From: UBA4615 sp964399635
Lineage (GTDB): Bacteria > Pseudomonadota > Gammaproteobacteria > Burkholderiales > Burkholderiaceae_E
NCBI GenBank assembly: GCA_964399635.1
Contig: CAYNRU010000034.1
Location: 151,478 to 215,477, forward strand
Direction of reading: 5' to 3'
Length of the DNA stretch: 64,000 nucleotides
The position numbers and the translations under genes are program-made. This document shows positions 60,491 to 64,000 of this stretch, piece after piece (the stretch's first letter is position 1; every line of letters starts with the position of its first letter). The notes under the pieces were generated by a model, which did not search any database, was not told where the DNA came from, and saw nothing but the letters and a program-made list of their open reading frames with translations.

Positions 60491-60778
60491 TCACATGTGC
60501 TTCACTTCGTCGGGCAGCTCGTAGAAGGTCGGGTGCCGGTAGATCTTGTCGGCCATCGGACCGAAGTCGATGTCCTTGTCCTCCGGCGCCGACGCGGTGA
60601 TCGCCGCCGACGGCACGACCCACAGGCTCACGCCTTCCATGCGGCGCGTGTAGACGTCGCGCGCCATGCGCAGCGCCATCTGCGCGTCGGCCGCGTGCAG
60701 GCTGCCGCAGTGCTTGTGGTCCAGGCCCTGCTTGCTGCGCACGAACACTTCCCAAAGGGGGAGTTCCTTCTCGCTCAT
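60491..60778 (-). CDS. paaB: Phenylacetyl-CoA epoxidase subunit PaaB
   Basis: The 95-residue protein reads LPLWEVFVRSKQGLDHKHCG, SLHAADAQMALRMARDVYTR and GVSLWVVPSAAITAS, matching PaaB, a small subunit that bridges PaaAC dimers. Its start (60778) follows the paaA stop by 64 bases, the largest gap in the operon. Confidence 0.95.
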   Translation of the reverse strand: MSEKELPLWEVFVRSKQGLDHKHCGSLHAADAQMALRMARDVYTRRMEGVSLWVVPSAAITASAPEDKDIDFGPMADKIYRHPTFYELPDEVKHM

Positions 60779-60842
60779 CGTCGATGCCTCGCTGGAAGAA
60801 TGGGGCCGTGCGCCTCGATCGGGGCGCCACGGCGCGATGGGT

Positions 60843-61859
60843 TCAGGCCGCCGCTCTCGCGTCGCGGGCACGCTGCTTCTCGGCATGCGCGAGCGCCGCC
60901 TCTCGCACCCAGGCGCCCTTCTCGTGGGCACGCACGCGCGCCGCGAGCCGCTCCCGGTTGCACGGCCCCTCACCGTTGACCACCTTCCAGAACTCGGCCC
61001 AGTCGATGGGGCCATGGTCGTAATGGCCTATCTGCGCGTTCCACTTCAGGTCCGGGTCCGGAATCGTCAGCCCGAGCAGCTCGGCCTGCGGCACGGTCGC
61101 ATCGATGAACTTGCGGCGCAGGTCGTCGTTGCTGATCCGCTTGATGCCCCAGCGCATCGTCTGGGTCGAATGGATGGACTCGGCGTCGCTCGGACCGAAC
61201 ATCATCACCACCGGCCACCACCACCGGTTCAGCGCGTCCTGCGCCATCGCCTTCTGCGCCGGCGTGCCGCGCGCCAGCGTCAGCATGATGTCGAAGCCCT
61301 GGCGCTGGTGGAACGACTCCTCCTTGCAGATGCGGATCATCGCCCGCGCATACGGGCCGTATGAGCAGCGGCACAGCGGGATCTGGTTCATGATCGCCGC
61401 ACCGTCCACCAGCCACCCGATCGCGCCCATGTCCGCCCAGGTCAGGGTCGGGTAGTTGAAGATGCTCGAGTACTTGGCCTTGCCCGAGTGCAGCGCCTCC
61501 ACCATCTGGTCGCGCGAGGTGCCGAGCGTCTCGGCCGCGGCGTACAGGTACAGGCCGTGACCGCCCTCGTCCTGGATCTTCGCCAGCAGGATCGCCTTGC
61601 GGGCGAGGCTCGGTGCGCGGGTGACCCAGTTGCCCTCGGGCAGCATGCCGACGATCTCGGAGTGCGCGTGCTGCGAGATCTGCCGGACCAGCGTCCGACG
61701 GTAGGCGTCCGGCATCGTGTCCTGCGGCTCGACCTTGCGGTCGGCCGCGATGCGCGCCTCGAACCGGGCGTCGGCCTCGAGCGAGGCGGGGTCGGCGGCG
61801 GTGACGCTGCGCAGCTCGGCCGGCTGGCCCTGCGGGAGATCCATCGACTGGGTGTACAT
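60843..61859 (-). CDS. paaA: Phenylacetyl-CoA epoxidase catalytic subunit PaaA
   Basis: The 338-residue protein is the diiron oxygenase subunit: AHSEIVGMLPEGNWVTRAPS, LLAKIQDEGGHGLYLYAAAE and RICKEESFHQRQGFDIM supply the Glu/His ligands, and WWWPVVMMFGPSDAESIHS is strictly conserved. It epoxidises phenylacetyl-CoA to the ring-1,2-epoxide, the first oxygenation of the aerobic hybrid pathway. Starts at the ATG at 61859, with ATG 61844 possible. The later pathway genes (paaG, paaZ, paaK) are not in the window. Confidence 0.97.
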   Translation of the reverse strand: MYTQSMDLPQGQPAELRSVTAADPASLEADARFEARIAADRKVEPQDTMPDAYRRTLVRQISQHAHSEIVGMLPEGNWVTRAPSLARKAILLAKIQDEGGHGLYLYAAAETLGTSRDQMVEALHSGKAKYSSIFNYPTLTWADMGAIGWLVDGAAIMNQIPLCRCSYGPYARAMIRICKEESFHQRQGFDIMLTLARGTPAQKAMAQDALNRWWWPVVMMFGPSDAESIHSTQTMRWGIKRISNDDLRRKFIDATVPQAELLGLTIPDPDLKWNAQIGHYDHGPIDWAEFWKVVNGEGPCNRERLAARVRAHEKGAWVREAALAHAEKQRARDARAAA

Positions 61860-61891
61860 CGCGGCGGCCTCGGAAGTCGTGACAGGCCGCC

Positions 61892-61921
61892 AGTTTATTT
61901 CCCGACCGTCCGGTCGGTCAA
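61892..61921 (-). promoter_or_regulatory. paaA promoter with PaaR-type palindrome
   Basis: On the minus strand TTGACC (61921-61916) and TAAACT (61897-61892) form a -35/-10 pair with an 18-base spacer. The perfect inverted repeat CCGACCG-TC-CGGTCGG (61902-61917) fills the spacer, as expected for steric repression. Such ACCGACC/GGTCGGT palindromes are the known binding sites of TetR-type PaaR in Burkholderia. The -35 element coincides with the stop codon of the GST gene (61918-61920). Confidence 0.85.
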
Positions 61922-62634
61922 TCGGTTTCGGGTCCTGTCGTGGTGCCGGGCGTCGGGGCTCGTGGCCCGCCCCAGCGTACCGCCGCCGCGTCGTAGGGCA
62001 GCGACACGCCCTCGGCCAGCGCCCCCGCCTGCCACGCGCGCATCGCCGGATGGGCGAGCATCGCGTCGCGCCAGGCGGCGGCCACCGGGGGCAGCGCCAC
62101 GTTGTAGGTCTCGAAGCGCCAGACGACCGGCGCGTACATCGCGTCGGCGACCGAGAAGTCGCCGAACAGCCAGGGCCCGGTGCTGCCGGATGTGGCCGCG
62201 AACCCTTCCCGCGCCTCGCTCCAGATCGACACGATCCGCTCTATGTCAGCGCTCACTTCCAATGAGGGTGTTGCGCCCCGGCACTTCAGCTTGACGTTCA
62301 TCGGCATCGCGCTGCGCATCGCCGAGAACCCCGAGTGCATCTCCGCCGATACCGACCGGGCCCGCGCGCGGGCCTTCGGGTCCGCAGGCCACAAGCCGGC
62401 ATGGCGCTCCGCCAGGTACTCGGCGATCGCCAGCGAGTCCCAGACCCGGAACCCGTCGTCGTGCAGGCAGGGCACGAGCCCGTTGTCCGAGTAGGCTCGG
62501 TGCGCCGGGTTGGGGCCCCGCCCGATCGGCACCGCCCGTTCCTCGAACACGATGCCGAAGTGCTTCATCAGGAGCCAGGGCCGCAGCGACCAGGACGAGT
62601 AGTTCCGGTCGCCGATGTAGAGGAGATAGGGCAT
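61918..62634 (-). CDS. Glutathione S-transferase family protein
   Basis: The 238-residue protein has a thioredoxin-like N-domain (LLYIGDRNYSSWSLRPWLLM, with YSSWS as the likely glutathione-activating serine region), VPCLHDDGFRVWDSLAIAEY and a helical C-domain with GPWLFGDFSVADAMYAPVVW. The substrate is unknown. Its 3' end runs into the paaA promoter on the same strand; its own transcript would read into the paa operon. Confidence 0.9.
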   Translation of the reverse strand: MPYLLYIGDRNYSSWSLRPWLLMKHFGIVFEERAVPIGRGPNPAHRAYSDNGLVPCLHDDGFRVWDSLAIAEYLAERHAGLWPADPKARARARSVSAEMHSGFSAMRSAMPMNVKLKCRGATPSLEVSADIERIVSIWSEAREGFAATSGSTGPWLFGDFSVADAMYAPVVWRFETYNVALPPVAAAWRDAMLAHPAMRAWQAGALAEGVSLPYDAAAVRWGGPRAPTPGTTTGPETD

Positions 62635-62878
62635 GGGACCTCGCGATCGATGGCGCCGCCCACAATAGCAGCGGCTCGCCCGAAGCGATCGCGTCGGAGC
62701 CTGGGACCCACTGCGGCCGGCGATCCGTCACCGACCCGTGGCGGCGGATCGGCGCGCCCGCTTCTACCGATCCGGGTTCGGGCCGATGGCAAGCATTACA
62801 GGGTCGACCCGACCGGTCGCGCGTCGGCACGCCGGCCGGTCCGGCCGCCGCCCGCGGGCGACCGGGCCCGCGGCGGAC

Positions 62879-63193
62879 TCAGCGCGAGCCGCTCCTGCGG
62901 CCCGCCTCCGACGCCCGTTCGCGCTCGCCGGTCTGGTCGGCGCCGGCCGCACCGGCGCTGCCGGCCGGCTGGACGCCCTGCAGGCCCGCCGCCGCGCGCC
63001 GCCCGCCGTGGCTCGCCTCGCCGCCCTTGCGGCCTGCTTGCGCGGCGAGCGCGCGGTCCTTGGAGAAGCTGCGTTCCTCGGGCGGCACGCTGCGACCGCC
63101 CTTGCTGGCGATCTCGCGCTGCATCGCTGGGTCCATCGAGGCGAAGCCCCGATTCGAGCTACCGGACGATCCGGTCTTGGTGTCCTGGGCCAT
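62879..63193 (-). CDS. KGG-repeat stress-induced protein
   Basis: The 104-residue hydrophilic protein has RGFASMDPAMQREIASKGGR followed by SVPPEERSFSKDRALAAQAG and RKGGEASHGG, the KGG (GsiB/ConE-like) repeat pattern typical of general-stress, desiccation-type disordered proteins. AAGGAG lies upstream of the ATG at 63193. The C-terminal third is Ala/Gly/Arg-rich. Confidence 0.85.
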   Translation of the reverse strand: MAQDTKTGSSGSSNRGFASMDPAMQREIASKGGRSVPPEERSFSKDRALAAQAGRKGGEASHGGRRAAAGLQGVQPAGSAGAAGADQTGERERASEAGRRSGSR

Positions 63194-63346
63194 GGAAGAC
63201 GCTCCTTCATGCTCTGCGGAAGTGGGACGGGTGGTGTCGGGGCCCGGTTCGAGCGCCCGCAGGAACAGGCGTTGGCAGAAAGCGTGCCAGCCCTGCCGAG
63301 GGGGCGGGTGGCTGGCAGGGTCGTGGTGGGCCGATCCGCGCGCCGT

Positions 63347-63375
63347 TTGACAAAAGCCTCGCGCGTGGCAATAAT
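63347..63375 (+). promoter_or_regulatory. Strong sigma-70 promoter of the tRNA cluster
   Basis: TTGACA at 63347-63352 and AATAAT at 63370-63375 are separated by exactly 17 bases and lie 12 bases before the 5' end of tRNA-Tyr. This near-consensus pair is unusual in this GC-rich window and probably drives tRNA-Tyr, tRNA-Gly, tRNA-Thr and possibly tuf. Confidence 0.85.
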
Positions 63376-63387
63376 TCGCGGTTCCCT

Positions 63388-63473
63388 GGAGGGGTGCCCG
63401 AGTGGCTAAAGGGGGCAGACTGTAAATCTGTTGGCTTACGCCTACGTTGGTTCGAATCCAACCTCCTCCACCA
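63388..63473 (+). tRNA. tRNA-Tyr (anticodon GTA)
   Basis: The sequence starts GGAGGGGTGCCCGAGTGGC and ends with CTCCTCC-A-CCA; acceptor stem GGAGGGG/CTCCTCC pairs throughout. The anticodon loop CTGTAAAT places GTA at 63422-63424, and the long variable arm expected for a class II tRNA is present. The CCA end is encoded. The 155 bases from here to tRNA-Gly hold no gene that I can see. Confidence 0.97.
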
Positions 63474-63628
63474 GGGTCGTTCCTCAGGGCGGTCAGCCAT
63501 CGGGCGCGGTTTTTCCCCTCCGGTGGGGTTCAGTTCCGGAACGTCGATGTTTTTGGGTAGTTGCAGCGCGAGATGGGACGGGCCGGCGGCGCAGCGATGC
63601 GCAGGCTGCTTCGTCCAGGTCTGGTCAG

Positions 63629-63702
63629 GCGGGTGTAGCTCAATGGTAGAGCAGAAGCCTTCCAAGCTTATGACGAGGGTTCGATTCCCTTCACCCGCTC
63701 CA
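63629..63702 (+). tRNA. tRNA-Gly (anticodon TCC)
   Basis: GCGGGTG pairs with CACCCGC at 63692-63698, followed by T and CCA. The anticodon loop CTTCCAA gives TCC at 63661-63663, and the T-loop TTCGATT is present. The first anticodon-stem pair is a G/A mismatch. Confidence 0.97.
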
Positions 63703-63721
63703 GCTACCGGAAGGCACTAGC

Positions 63722-63796
<75 letters not shown>

Positions 63797-63853
63797 CGAA
63801 CAACGCTGACAACACTGCGCACCCAGCACTCGTAGCGATCAGGAGTCTCTGTC

Positions 63854-64000
63854 ATGGCAAAAAGCAAGTTTGAGCGCAACAAGCCGCACGTGAACGTGGG
63901 CACGATCGGTCACGTGGACCATGGCAAGACGACGCTGACGGCGGCGATCACGACGGTGCTGTCGAAGAAGTTCGGTGGTGAGGCGAAGGCGTACGACCAG
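63854..64000 (+). CDS. tuf: Elongation factor Tu, 5' end only
   Basis: The first 49 codons are present and the gene runs off the window. MAKSKFERNKPHVNVG leads to TIGHVDHGKTTLTAAI with the G1 P-loop GHVDHGKT. It delivers aminoacyl-tRNA to the ribosome as a GTPase. AGGAG lies 9 bases upstream of the ATG at 63854. Position after the tRNA cluster matches the tufB-type locus. Confidence 0.98.
   Translation, partial: MAKSKFERNKPHVNVGTIGHVDHGKTTLTAAITTVLSKKFGGEAKAYDQ

Noticed and set aside
63474..63628. A fourth tRNA or small RNA between tRNA-Tyr and tRNA-Gly
   Set aside because: No cloverleaf, CCA end or T-loop is found; only a GC hairpin-like stretch and a T-run (CGGTTTTTCC) that might cause pausing.

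Overview
The window is high-GC, densely packed proteobacterial DNA. The gene content points to a betaproteobacterium of the order Burkholderiales: two Bug-type tripartite tricarboxylate receptors, a short H-NS-type protein, a PhaM-like PHA granule protein, a TetR-type PaaR next to paaABCDE, and a tRNA-Tyr/tRNA-Gly/tRNA-Thr/tuf cluster. This is inferred from gene families only; no species can be named. I see no transposase, integrase, phage gene, CRISPR array or rRNA. Most genes are intact, and many in the same operon overlap by four bases (ATGA or GTGA).

Layout. 1-3.5 kb: a truncated RidA-like gene, a DMT exporter, a PLP aminotransferase and a NUDIX hydrolase. 3.5-13.1 kb: a catabolic locus around an IclR regulator. 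One arm (minus strand) encodes acyl-CoA dehydrogenase, nitronate-monooxygenase-like flavoprotein, CaiB-type CoA-transferase, enoyl-CoA hydratase, TRAP small and large permeases and an MFS protein; the other arm (plus strand) encodes the TRAP solute receptor. 13.2-18.1 kb: housekeeping and small genes (type I pantothenate kinase, SPOR protein, YegP-like, glutamine amidotransferase, H-NS-like, a diiron ferritin-like protein).

18.3-27.3 kb is the most interesting region. A nine-gene minus-strand operon (a tiny FolE2-like protein, a flavin amine-oxidase-like protein, DUF1365, cyclopropane-fatty-acid-synthase family, a chalcone-isomerase-like protein, an MFS/GPH transporter, a DUF3833 lipoprotein, an SDR and an NTF2-like protein) faces a MerR regulator with a B12-binding domain of the CarH/LitR photoreceptor type. 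The intergenic region carries five copies of a TTGTCCAGGTCAA-like element, one a perfect palindrome. I read this as a lipid-modification operon under a B12-type, probably light-responsive, regulator. The 83-residue leader protein looks like FolE2 with its catalytic middle removed.

27.5-37.5 kb: an MFS protein, a FIST sensor protein, PhaM, a hydroxyacid dehydrogenase, cysteine synthase, a fumarylacetoacetate-hydrolase-family enzyme, a CoA-binding protein, O-acetylhomoserine sulfhydrylase (sulfur amino acid supply), a DUF1989 protein and a small secreted protein built from three cysteine repeats. 37.7-50.9 kb: a second catabolic region. The plus strand has acyl-CoA dehydrogenase, NDP-forming acyl-CoA synthetase, a carbamoylsarcosine-amidase-like hydrolase and a Bug receptor; the minus strand has a TPP decarboxylase/synthase, a class IV aminotransferase and an aldehyde dehydrogenase, together suggesting amino acid to oxo acid to aldehyde to acid to acyl-CoA; the plus strand then has an ATP-dependent hydantoinase pair.

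51.0-64.0 kb: an EF-hand protein, a six-helix chemoreceptor, a lone receiver protein, a second Bug receptor, 4-hydroxyphenylpyruvate dioxygenase, an MBL-fold protein that has lost several metal ligands, and the phenylacetyl-CoA epoxidase operon paaABCDE with paaR as last gene and a PaaR-type palindrome in its promoter. A GST, a KGG-repeat stress protein, three tRNAs and the start of tuf follow.
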